This document shows, one piece after another, positions 1 through 7,316 of a DNA stretch of 48,707 nucleotides. The stretch is taken from assembly GCA_029257775.1 (NCBI GenBank), contig JARIAQ010000024.1, positions 1 through 48,707 on the forward strand, written 5' to 3'. Source of the stretch: Blautia sp. (GTDB lineage: Bacteria; Bacillota; Clostridia; Lachnospirales; Lachnospiraceae). The notes beneath the pieces are model-generated. The model did no database searches. It had not been told where the DNA came from and saw only the letters and a list, made by a program, of their open reading frames with translations. Position numbers and translations under genes: made by a program. Numbering within the stretch: the first letter of the stretch is position 1; each line of letters opens with the position of its first letter.

Positions 1-524
1 TCAATAATTATCCAGTTTTCAGAAGGCATACGATCTTCAAAATGAGGAGCAAGTAGTGTAAGAACATTGGACTTTGGTTGAATAATGGAAAGAAGTACGT
101 TTTCATTACATCTTGAAAATCGTACAAATTTACGAAATTGATGGGATTCATTGAGTACTTTTCTTTTTAATTCAAATAAAGCGGATACAGAGGGATTTCC
201 CAGCATTTGTGAGGCTTGTTTCTGAAAGAGAAATCCTATGATTAAAAAGCGGTAAATAATATCCAATTTGTTGCTTTCACAAGAAAGAGAAGCCATATAA
301 ATGTCGTAATAAGCTTGTGAGGATATTTTATTTTGAATAGATTGAATGACTTTTTTTGTTTTTTCTTTATCAGCATTAATGTGTCGGTATTCACAGAATA
401 ATTCTAAATTGCCAAGAGGCTCTGTTTGAAGTCGGATGTTAGAATGACCAAGACGGGAAGCCCAGGCATCGTAGATACAGGTCATCATATCATCAAAGTT
501 ATCATAACATGTAAAAATAATCAT
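1..524 (-). CDS. DUF4130 / TIGR03915-type putative DNA metabolism protein (3' end outside window)
   Basis: The protein starts MIIFTCYDNFDDMMTCIYDA and is open for 174 codons to the window edge, so its C-terminus is missing. The N-terminus and the later FEDRMPSENWIIID stretch match my recollection of the TIGR03915/DUF4130 family, whose members are encoded next to a radical SAM protein and in other genomes are fused to a uracil-DNA-glycosylase-like domain. The biochemical function is not established. An AGAAAGG ribosome site precedes the ATG, and the gene begins 22 bases after the stop of the radical SAM gene, so the two are almost certainly co-transcribed from the SOS-boxed promoter at 2068-2096. 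No catalytic motif can be named with confidence in the visible part. Confidence 0.8.
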   Translation of the reverse strand, partial: MIIFTCYDNFDDMMTCIYDAWASRLGHSNIRLQTEPLGNLELFCEYRHINADKEKTKKVIQSIQNKISSQAYYDIYMASLSCESNKLDIIYRFLIIGFLFQKQASQMLGNPSVSALFELKRKVLNESHQFRKFVRFSRCNENVLLSIIQPKSNVLTLLAPHFEDRMPSENWIII

Positions 525-546
525 TTTTTCAATCCTTTCTGTTTGC

Positions 547-2025
547 TTAAAGCTGTCCTAAAACACTTTTATGGGTGTCTTCAATGGTAGGCGGAAGATC
601 CAAGAAGTGATCATCAAACAGAGAAAGTTGATGATATGTTTGTGGATGTTCCAGTTTCCAAGAAGTTTCTTTTTGGTCTGCAGTAAGTTGACGAGTAATA
701 AAATTTTCCTCGATGGGCATGGAATAGAGCATTTTTCCATGACAGGTGAGAAAATATTGAGCTCGTTTTAAAACAACTCCAAGACGTTTTAAAATAGAAA
801 AATCAAGAGTTGTATTCTTTCTTGTCTGAACAATGCGGAGAGCAGACTTATTGCCAATTCCTGGAACTTTTAATAACTGGGCATAGCTTGCCGTGGTAAT
901 TTCTACAGGAAATAGCTCCAGATGTCTTAGCGCCCATTCACATTTTGGATCAAGGAGAATGTTAAAATTAGGTTTTTCAGGGCTTAAGAGGTCTTCAGCA
1001 TGAAAGCCATAGTAGCGTAGTAGCCAGTCTGCTTGATACAGACGATGTTCCCGTAAGAGCGGTGGTGTAGTATCAAGAGAAGGTAGAAGACTATCTTCAT
1101 TTAATGGAATGTATGCGGAAAAGAATACACGTTTTAAGTCAAATTTCTGATATAGCGTTTGAGTAACTTTTAAAAGTTCATAATCATTTTCAGGAGTAGC
1201 ACCAACAATCATTTGTGTGCTTTGACCTGCAGGGACAAAGGAAGGTATAGTAGAAGAATCGATAGGTAGTTGAGAAGTAGTTTGCACTTTCAAGGGGTAC
1301 GTAGGAGTTTCTATCTGTTGGTGTTTGGTGTTTGTAAAAATAGAATTAGGCAAATAGCGGTTTCCGTGATGACGTTCAAAGGAAAAAGATTTACCGAGTG
1401 CCAGCCGGGAATTTACAATGTTCTGTTGTATTTGTGACATAGGTTTTAAAATTTTATCATGAGTTTTGTTTGGAGCAAGTGCTTGAAGACTTTCTTTTGT
1501 AGGTAGTTCGATGTTTACACTCATTCTGTCTGCAAGATATCCTGTTTTTTGAATAAGATCAGGATGGGCACCAGGAACAGCTTTTGCATGGATATAGCCA
1601 CGAAAATGATATTTATTTCGGAGAAGATACAACGTTTGGTAGATAAGTTCCATAGTAAAATCTGGACTATTTACAATCCCTGAACTTAGAAATAATCCCT
1701 CGATATAATTACGTTTATAGAATTCCATAGTAATGCTACAAAGTTCTTCAGGAGTAAATGTGGTACGGACTTTATCGTTAGAACGGCGATTTAAACAGTA
1801 TTTGCAGTCGTAGATACATTCATTGGAAAAGAGAACTTTTAATAGGGAAATACATCTACCATCTGCAGAAAAGCTATGGCAGATGCCGGTGGCACAGGAA
1901 TTCCCTAAATGTCCTTTTGTGCCTTTGCGGTCTATACCGCTGGAAGTACAGGCAACATCATATTTTGCAGCATCAGATAAAATTTCTAGTTTTTGATTTA
2001 TATTTAATGAGGTTTGAATATTCAT
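547..2025 (-). CDS. Putative DNA modification/repair radical SAM protein (TIGR03916-like)
   Basis: A 492-residue protein beginning MNIQTSLNIN. This ATG is chosen because AAAGGAG sits just upstream; the frame stays open further 5', but that extension crosses the promoter. The radical SAM cluster motif CIYDCKYC (Cys70, Cys74, Cys77) is of the CxxxCxxC type. Four more cysteines (27, 44, 49, 58) precede it. A helix-hairpin-helix DNA-binding element (VPGIGNKSA, about residues 387-395) lies near the C-terminus, and the tail carries QLSLF at 466-470, the consensus of bacterial beta-clamp-binding peptides. The family pairs with DUF4130 proteins and is predicted to act on DNA; its substrate is unknown. 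Promoter and LexA-type boxes upstream suggest DNA-damage induction. The assignment to the family is firm, the reaction is not. Confidence 0.87.
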   Translation of the reverse strand: MNIQTSLNINQKLEILSDAAKYDVACTSSGIDRKGTKGHLGNSCATGICHSFSADGRCISLLKVLFSNECIYDCKYCLNRRSNDKVRTTFTPEELCSITMEFYKRNYIEGLFLSSGIVNSPDFTMELIYQTLYLLRNKYHFRGYIHAKAVPGAHPDLIQKTGYLADRMSVNIELPTKESLQALAPNKTHDKILKPMSQIQQNIVNSRLALGKSFSFERHHGNRYLPNSIFTNTKHQQIETPTYPLKVQTTSQLPIDSSTIPSFVPAGQSTQMIVGATPENDYELLKVTQTLYQKFDLKRVFFSAYIPLNEDSLLPSLDTTPPLLREHRLYQADWLLRYYGFHAEDLLSPEKPNFNILLDPKCEWALRHLELFPVEITTASYAQLLKVPGIGNKSALRIVQTRKNTTLDFSILKRLGVVLKRAQYFLTCHGKMLYSMPIEENFITRQLTADQKETSWKLEHPQTYHQLSLFDDHFLDLPPTIEDTHKSVLGQL

Positions 2026-2048
2026 AAGGGACTCCTTTAAATAAAAAC

Positions 2049-2060
2049 GAATATATGTTC
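2049..2060 (-). promoter_or_regulatory. Candidate LexA (SOS) box, distal copy
   Basis: On the minus strand this reads GAACATATATTC, one mismatch from the Firmicute LexA consensus GAACNNNNGTTC. It lies just downstream of the -10 element, around the expected transcription start, a position where a bound repressor would block initiation. Confidence 0.65.
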
Positions 2061-2067
2061 TGGTTCT

Positions 2068-2096
2068 ATTATAAAAGAGAGGAATATAAAAGTCAA
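2068..2096 (-). promoter_or_regulatory. Sigma-A promoter of the radical SAM/DUF4130 cassette
   Basis: On the minus strand: TTGACT (2096-2091), a 17-base spacer, then TATAAT (2073-2068). This is near-consensus and is flanked on both sides by LexA-type boxes, which fits a strong promoter kept silent by a repressor. Confidence 0.85.
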
Positions 2097-2108
2097 GAAC
2101 AAACGTTC
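2097..2108 (-). promoter_or_regulatory. Candidate LexA (SOS) box, perfect match
   Basis: The sequence is GAACGTTTGTTC on the minus strand (GAACAAACGTTC on plus), an exact match to GAACNNNNGTTC. It abuts the -35 hexamer of the promoter at 2068-2096. Confidence 0.8.
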
Positions 2109-2120
2109 TGTTTTTGGGCG

Positions 2121-2150
2121 GTAATTTTTTATTTTTCTTATGCATATAAT
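2121..2150 (+). promoter_or_regulatory. Candidate sigma-E promoter of spoIVA
   Basis: GTAATTTT (2121-2128) and CATATAAT (2143-2150) are separated by 14 bases. They resemble the mother-cell sigma-E consensus (about GKMATATT, 14-15 bases, CATACAHT). In Bacillus spoIVA is a sigma-E gene, which supports the call. The match is imperfect. Confidence 0.5.
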
Positions 2151-2177
2151 TTAGTAATAGAATGAAGGGGGTATAGT

Positions 2178-3647
2178 ATGGATACATATAATATTTATAA
2201 GGATATACAGGCACGTACAGGTGGTGAAATTTATATTGGTGTAGTAGGACCTGTACGTACAGGGAAGTCAACCTTTGTCAGAAGATTTATGGAAATTGCA
2301 GCTTTACCCAATATGGAGGAGCCTCTTAGAAAGGAAGTCAGAGATCAGCTTCCTTTAAGTGGTTCTGGAAAGATGATTACAACTGCAGAACCCAAATTTA
2401 TACCTAAAGAAGCAGCAAAAATCCAAATAGGAGAAGATTTATCAGCAAAAATACGTTTAATTGATTGTGTAGGATTTATGGTGCCAGAGGCCTCAGGTAA
2501 TATGGAAAATGGTAAAGAACGTATGGTAAAAACCCCTTGGTTTGGGTATGAAATTCCTTTTCATCAAGCGGCAGAAACAGGCACACAAAAAGTGATTACA
2601 GAACATTCAAATATTGGTCTTGTTTTAACCTGTGACGGGTCTTTCGGTGATATTCCCCGCGAAAATTATATTCCCAGTGAAGAAAAAACAATAGCAGAAT
2701 TAAAAAAAACAGGGAAACCATTTTTGGTGTTAGTAAACTCTCAAAAACCTTATAAAGAGGATACTTTAAAATTAGTAGAGGAATTAAAGCAGAAATATCA
2801 GACAGGTGTTTTGAGTTTAAATTGTGAACAGCTTCGAAAGGAAGATATTTCTCGGATAATGGAAAAAATTTTATATGAATTTCCTATTGTACAGATGGAA
2901 TTTTATGTCCCCAAATGGGTAGAAATGCTTCCAGCAGAACATTATTTAAAGAAAGATTTAATAGAAAGTATTAAAAACCTCATGGGAAAAATGCGTTATG
3001 TTAAAGATGCAACGAAAGAAAATATGTATGTTTCTTCTGAATATATAGAAAATCTTCTTTTAGAAAAAACGGATTTATCTACAGGTAAATTAAAGATAAG
3101 AGTGGATATGGATGAAACAAGATATTATGAAATTTTAAGTGAAATGACAGGAGTGGAGATTTCCGACGAGTATGCACTTATTCATACAATGCAGGAGTTG
3201 GCCAAAATGAAGGCAGAATATGTAAAAGTGCAGGATGCAATTTCTTCTGTAAAGGGAAAAGGATATGGTGTAGTTACTCCTCAGAAAGATGAAATAAAAT
3301 TGGAAGAACCGGTAGTAATCAAGCAAGGAAATAAATATGGAGTAAAAATAAAATCTATCAGTCCTTCTATTCATATGATAAGGGCAAATATTGAGACGGA
3401 GATTGCACCTATTGTAGGAAGCGAGGAACAAGCAAAAGATTTGATTTCTTACATTAGAACAAGTGAGGAACGAAAAGAGAGTATCTGGCAGACAAATATT
3501 TTCGGAAAATCCATTGGAGAACTGGTAGAAGATGGAATTCATACAAAATTAGTTCAAATCGGTGATGAAAGTCAGATCAAGCTTCAGGATACCATGCAGA
3601 AAATTGTAAATGACAGCAAGGGTGGAATGGTGTGCATTATTATATAG
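2178..3647 (+). CDS. spoIVA: Stage IV sporulation protein A, coat-basement ATPase
   Basis: 489 residues, the usual length for SpoIVA. The N-terminal ATPase domain has the Walker A-type GPVRTGKSTF at about residues 24-33 and the characteristic SGSGKMITTAEPKFIP region; the protein ends GGMVCIII. SpoIVA coats the outer forespore membrane in the mother cell, polymerises on ATP hydrolysis and forms the platform for the spore coat. The start is fixed by GAAGGGGG seven bases upstream. The gene is monocistronic here, with a candidate sigma-E promoter in front and a terminator behind. It shows that the organism has a sporulation programme. Confidence 0.97.
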   Translation: MDTYNIYKDIQARTGGEIYIGVVGPVRTGKSTFVRRFMEIAALPNMEEPLRKEVRDQLPLSGSGKMITTAEPKFIPKEAAKIQIGEDLSAKIRLIDCVGFMVPEASGNMENGKERMVKTPWFGYEIPFHQAAETGTQKVITEHSNIGLVLTCDGSFGDIPRENYIPSEEKTIAELKKTGKPFLVLVNSQKPYKEDTLKLVEELKQKYQTGVLSLNCEQLRKEDISRIMEKILYEFPIVQMEFYVPKWVEMLPAEHYLKKDLIESIKNLMGKMRYVKDATKENMYVSSEYIENLLLEKTDLSTGKLKIRVDMDETRYYEILSEMTGVEISDEYALIHTMQELAKMKAEYVKVQDAISSVKGKGYGVVTPQKDEIKLEEPVVIKQGNKYGVKIKSISPSIHMIRANIETEIAPIVGSEEQAKDLISYIRTSEERKESIWQTNIFGKSIGELVEDGIHTKLVQIGDESQIKLQDTMQKIVNDSKGGMVCIII

Positions 3648-3658
3648 AATAAAAATGG

Positions 3659-3706
3659 GAGAGAGTGCTGCATGATTGATATTGTGCAACAGTCTCTCTT
3701 TTGTTG
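3659..3706 (+). terminator. Intrinsic terminator after spoIVA
   Basis: Arms 3659-3672 and 3685-3698 (GAGAGAGTGCTGCA / TGCAACAGTCTCTC) pair with one mismatch and one wobble, followed by a T-rich run. Confidence 0.8.
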
Positions 3707-3732
3707 TAGAAAAAGAAAATTTATGTTAAAAT
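3704..3732 (+). promoter_or_regulatory. Candidate promoter of the DUF3786 gene
   Basis: TTGTAG, 17 bases, TAAAAT, directly after the spoIVA terminator and 27 bases before the ATG at 3760. Confidence 0.5.
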
Positions 3733-3759
3733 GACATAATAAAAGCAGGAGAAAAAGAG

Positions 3760-4386
3760 ATGGTTTTTACAACAGAGGAATCAAATTATGAGAAAGTATT
3801 TAAATATTTTCAAGAGTGTTTTTTAAAAAGAGAGATAGAAAAAATAGCAAAAGATCTTCGATTAACAATAGATGATGAGTATTTATATATTCCGTTTTTT
3901 TATGAATTGTGCTGTGTGGCAAAAGATACGGGAGAAATTATAAAAGAAGATGGGAAAGAAATTTCGGTAATGGATCGTTTGACCATTATGCATCATTTAT
4001 GCTGTTATCAGCAATTTGCACAGGATAGTGATAGAAAAGTCCCTTTTCGGGAAATCAGGGAAGCTGCTGTTTTCGAGGCTGCTTATAATAGAATGGCTTT
4101 AGAACCTTTAAAAGAAGCTTTTCAGGGAAAGGCAGAAAATTTGATAAAAGCAGGTATAAAAATGGGCGGTATAGAAGAAAAATTTGGAGATGCCAGTGTT
4201 ACATTACAGGCTTTTCCTACCATTTCTCTTACCTATATATTCTGGGATGGAGATGAGGAATTTCCAGCAGCTGCCAATATTCTTTTCGATAATCGGATTA
4301 CTCAGTGGACACATCCGGAAAGCGTCCCTGTTTTAGCTGAAACTGGTACAAAGAGGTTGATAAGAATCGCTGAGCATTATGAGTAA
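3760..4386 (+). CDS. DUF3786 domain protein
   Basis: A soluble 208-residue protein with no signal peptide or membrane segment. The overall pattern resembles DUF3786: an N-terminal acidic helical half, then a C-terminal half with DASVTLQAFPTISLTYIFWDGDEEFP and a final ILFDNRITQWTHPES stretch. This is a family of unknown function that I recall being encoded near corrinoid-dependent enzymes in anaerobes. An AGGAG site precedes the ATG. It has its own likely promoter and lies immediately upstream of the promoter and cobalamin riboswitch of the cbi operon, so it is a neighbour of the B12 genes but not itself under that riboswitch. Family assignment is from memory; no function can be stated. Confidence 0.65.
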   Translation: MVFTTEESNYEKVFKYFQECFLKREIEKIAKDLRLTIDDEYLYIPFFYELCCVAKDTGEIIKEDGKEISVMDRLTIMHHLCCYQQFAQDSDRKVPFREIREAAVFEAAYNRMALEPLKEAFQGKAENLIKAGIKMGGIEEKFGDASVTLQAFPTISLTYIFWDGDEEFPAAANILFDNRITQWTHPESVPVLAETGTKRLIRIAEHYE

Positions 4387-4400
4387 AACTTGGTTTTACA

Positions 4401-4429
4401 TTGACTTTTTATGGGGAAAATTATATAAT
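4401..4429 (+). promoter_or_regulatory. Sigma-A promoter of the cobalamin operon
   Basis: TTGACT (4401-4406), 17 bases, TATAAT (4424-4429). It drives the leader that carries the riboswitch and terminator. Confidence 0.85.
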
Positions 4430-4439
4430 AAATAAGGTT

Positions 4440-4570
4440 ATTACGGAAAAGAAACAGAGCTAAGCATTTTTATGGAATCAGGTGAAATTCCTGGGCAAGT
4501 CCGTTACTGTAAAGCCAGATACATAGATTGCTTAGAGAAAGGAAGGACATCTGCGGCAACCGGATGACTT
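4440..4570 (+). promoter_or_regulatory. Cobalamin riboswitch, compact form
   Basis: The core CAGGTGAAATTCCTG, then GTCCGTTACTGTAAAGCCAG, holds the conserved ACTGT and B12-box-like (AAGCCAGATAC) elements. The core is closed by CTAAGCA (4460-4466) pairing with TGCTTAG (4529-4535), and inside it TATG pairs with CATA. Unlike the riboswitch at 26671-26826, the B12 box follows ACTGT directly, with no extra helices between, as in class-II/AdoCbl-variant aptamers. A following hairpin (4548-4566) could supply the kissing loop. A terminator follows, so cobalamin probably switches the cbi operon off by premature termination. Confidence 0.9.
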
Positions 4571-4602
4571 TAAATAAGAAAGGGTATATAATTATCCAAT
4601 GG

Positions 4603-4638
4603 AGAATTCGTTGTCTTAAGAGACAGCGAATTTTTGCT
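4603..4638 (+). terminator. Riboswitch-controlled terminator in the cbi leader
   Basis: AATTCGTTGTCT (4605-4616), loop TAAG, AGACAGCGAATT (4621-4632), followed by a short T run. It ends about 25 bases before the cbiD ATG, the expected place for an attenuator. Confidence 0.85.
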
Positions 4639-4662
4639 TTATAGAAAAGTAAAGGATTAAAA

Positions 4663-5826
4663 ATGGAAAAAAAAACAGGATTAGAAGGTTATTATAGTAT
4701 TGTCAATAACAAAAAAATGCGTTTTGGGTATACTACTGGTTCCTGCGCAGCAGGAGCAGCAAAGGCAGCGACTCAAATGCTTTTAGAGGGAAAAAAACTC
4801 AAATATGTAGATCTTATGACGCCAAAGGGAATTTTATTACATCTTGAAATTTTGCACATTACCAGAGGAGAAAATTGGGTATCATGTGCCATTAAAAAGG
4901 ATGCAGGAGATGATCCTGATGCTACCAATGGCATTGAAATTTTTACAAAAGTAGAAAAAATACAGGAAAGAGGTATTTTTATTCAAGGTGGTATTGGCGT
5001 GGGACGAGTGACAAAAAAAGGACTGGAACAGCCTGTAGGAAAGGCCGCCATTAATAAAGTCCCTCAAGAAATGATACAAAGAGAACTAGAAGATATCTGT
5101 AATGAAGCAGATTATGAAGGGGGACTTTTGGTAGTTGTCAGTGTACCAAAAGGAAAAGAAATTGCAGTGAGAACTTTTAACCCTAGGCTTGGAATTGAAG
5201 GTGGAATTTCTATTTTGGGAACGTCAGGGATTGTGGAACCTATGAGCGAGGCAGCACTCATTAAAAGTATTGAGGTAGAAATGCGCCAGAAGGTAGAAAA
5301 TGGAGCAAAGTATTTGTTGGTGACTCCAGGAAATTACGGTGCAACTTATATGAAAAATCATCTTTCTTTGCCTTTTCAGGAAAATATGAAATGCAGTAAT
5401 TATGTAGGAGAAACTTTAGATATGGCTATGTCTATGGGCGTAGAAGGAATCTTGTTTATTTCTCATATTGGAAAATTTGTAAAAGTTGCAGCAGGAATTA
5501 TGAACACCCATTCCAGATGTGCAGATGCCAGGGCAGAGATTTTAAGTGCAAATGCGCTTCGTGCAGGTATTTCTTTAGAAAGTGCTAAAGAAATTTTAAA
5601 TACAGTTACCACAGATGAAGCTTTGGAAATTATTCAAAGAGAAGGAATCTTAGATTCTGTTATGAAGGAACTGACAGATAGAATTTTATTCTATTTAAAT
5701 CACAGAACTTATAATAGAATGCTTCTAGGTGCTGTACTGTTTTCGAATGAATTTGGCTATCTTGGAGAGACAGAGCATGTAAAGGAATTGACAGATTTGT
5801 TGAATCTTCAATATCAGAAAGGATGA
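4663..5826 (+). CDS. cbiD: Cobalt-precorrin-5B C1-methyltransferase CbiD
   Basis: 387 residues with the signature FGYTTGSCAAGAAKAA near the N-terminus and GTSGIVEPMSEAA in the middle. CbiD methylates C1 of the corrin ring in the anaerobic (cobalt-early) cobalamin pathway in the cytoplasm. This is the first gene after the cobalamin riboswitch and its terminator. It starts after AAAGGATTAAAA, and its stop overlaps the cbiL reading frame. Its presence, with cbiG and cbiK, shows that the pathway is the oxygen-independent one. Confidence 0.97.
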   Translation: MEKKTGLEGYYSIVNNKKMRFGYTTGSCAAGAAKAATQMLLEGKKLKYVDLMTPKGILLHLEILHITRGENWVSCAIKKDAGDDPDATNGIEIFTKVEKIQERGIFIQGGIGVGRVTKKGLEQPVGKAAINKVPQEMIQRELEDICNEADYEGGLLVVVSVPKGKEIAVRTFNPRLGIEGGISILGTSGIVEPMSEAALIKSIEVEMRQKVENGAKYLLVTPGNYGATYMKNHLSLPFQENMKCSNYVGETLDMAMSMGVEGILFISHIGKFVKVAAGIMNTHSRCADARAEILSANALRAGISLESAKEILNTVTTDEALEIIQREGILDSVMKELTDRILFYLNHRTYNRMLLGAVLFSNEFGYLGETEHVKELTDLLNLQYQKG

Positions 5827-5831
5827 AAAGG

Positions 5832-6527
5832 ATGAAAGGAAAATTATTTGGACTTGGAGTAGGACCAGGAGACCCGGAGTTATTAACAGTGAAGGCACTT
5901 CGATTGATTAAAGAAAGTGATATTATTGCAGTTCCAGGAAATGAGATTAAAAAAAGTGTTGCTTATCAGATTGTAAAAGGAGTGTATGAAGATTTAGATG
6001 GGAAGGAATTGATTCCTATTGCAATGCCTATGACAAAAGACAAGGCTGTTTTAGAAGCTAATCATGAAAAAGCAGCCAATGATATTGAACACTACTTGAA
6101 AGAAGGAAAGCAGGTAGCATTTTTGACTTTGGGAGATCCTACAGTTTATTCTACTTATTTATATGTACATAAAAGGATTTTATCCAGAGGTTATGAGGTA
6201 GAGATTGTCAGCGGAATTACATCTTTCTGCGCAGTAGCAGCAAGACTGAATATTGGATTGGTGGAAATGGCAGAACCTCTTCATGTAATTCCTGCAACTT
6301 ATCGTGCAAAAGAAATGGACGAGATTTTAACAATGCCGGGAACCAAGGTGTTGATGAAAACAGGAAGTAAAATGCAGCAAGTAAAAGAAAGTATTCTAAA
6401 TAGCGGATATCAGGCAGTGATGATTGAAAACTGTGGTATGCCTGAAGAAAAAATTTATTTGTCCGCAGAAGAATTTCCGGAGAAGGCGGGATATTATTCT
6501 TTGATTATTGTGAAAGAAAATAGATGA
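5832..6527 (+). CDS. cbiL: Cobalt-factor II (precorrin-2) C20-methyltransferase CbiL
   Basis: About 231 residues of the tetrapyrrole methylase fold: GLGVGPGDPELLTVKAL at the N-terminus (SAM-site glycines) and FLTLGDPTVYSTY further in, both typical of CbiL/CobI. It adds the C20 methyl group to cobalt-factor II. The start at 5832 is preferred because AGAAAGG then sits nine bases upstream. An ATG at 5823 overlapping the cbiD stop (ATGA) would give three more residues, but the ribosome site would then touch the start. Confidence 0.94.
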   Translation: MKGKLFGLGVGPGDPELLTVKALRLIKESDIIAVPGNEIKKSVAYQIVKGVYEDLDGKELIPIAMPMTKDKAVLEANHEKAANDIEHYLKEGKQVAFLTLGDPTVYSTYLYVHKRILSRGYEVEIVSGITSFCAVAARLNIGLVEMAEPLHVIPATYRAKEMDEILTMPGTKVLMKTGSKMQQVKESILNSGYQAVMIENCGMPEEKIYLSAEEFPEKAGYYSLIIVKENR

Positions 6528-6538
6528 GGTGAAAGAAA

Positions 6539-7300
6539 ATGATACATTTTGTAGGTGCAGGAAGTGGAGCTGCTGATTTAATTACAGTTCGAGGAAAGGC
6601 ATTTTTGGAAGAAGCAGATGTGATAATTTATGCAGGATCTCTAGTTAATCCCCAGTTGCTGGATTATGCAAAAGAAAATTGTGCAATTTATAATAGTGCG
6701 AAAATGACATTGGAAGAAGTTTTGAAAGTAATGTTTCAAGCAGAAAAAGAGGGGAAAATGACAGTTCGCTTGCATACTGGAGATCCCTGTCTTTACGGAG
6801 CTATTAGAGAACAGATGGACGTTCTAGATGAAAAAGGTATTGCTTATGATTATTGTCCAGGTGTTAGTTCTTTTTGCGGAGCAGCGTCTGCTTTAAATTT
6901 GGAATATACTTTGCCCAATGTATCTCAGAGTGTAATTATTACACGTATGGCAGGCAGGACTCCTGTTCCAGAAAAGGAAAGTATTGAATCATTTGCAGCA
7001 CATCAAGCAACAATGGTGGTATTTTTAAGTACTGGTATGTTAGAGGAACTGTCAAAGAGATTAATTGAAGGCGGTTATAAACCGAATACACCAGCGGCAA
7101 TTGTATATCGTGCAACCTGGGAGGATGAAAAGAGTTTTGTTTGTACCATTGATACATTGGCACAGACTGCTAAGGAAAATAATATTACAAAAACGGCATT
7201 AATGATTATCGGTGATGTGGTAGCCCATCATCAGTATGATCGATCTAAGTTATATGATCCAGGTTTTACCACGGAGTTTCGTAAGGGAACCGATTTATAA
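6539..7300 (+). CDS. cbiF: Cobalt-precorrin-4 C11-methyltransferase CbiF
   Basis: 253 residues. Family marks are MIHFVGAGSGAADLITVRG at the start, the HTGDPCLYGAIREQ loop and CPGVSSFCGAASAL, all typical of CbiF/CobM. It methylates C11 using SAM. It lies 11 bases after cbiL with GAGGTGAAAGAAA before the ATG. It belongs to the same methylase superfamily as CbiL, CbiH and CbiE in this operon, and the distinct loops separate them. Confidence 0.96.
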   Translation: MIHFVGAGSGAADLITVRGKAFLEEADVIIYAGSLVNPQLLDYAKENCAIYNSAKMTLEEVLKVMFQAEKEGKMTVRLHTGDPCLYGAIREQMDVLDEKGIAYDYCPGVSSFCGAASALNLEYTLPNVSQSVIITRMAGRTPVPEKESIESFAAHQATMVVFLSTGMLEELSKRLIEGGYKPNTPAAIVYRATWEDEKSFVCTIDTLAQTAKENNITKTALMIIGDVVAHHQYDRSKLYDPGFTTEFRKGTDL

Positions 7301-7316
7301 GAAAGGATTGTAGAAA

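Noticed and set aside
2026-2271. N-terminal extension of the radical SAM frame by 82 codons
   Set aside because: It crosses the promoter and both LexA-type boxes and the start of spoIVA; the ATG at 2025 has a proper ribosome site.
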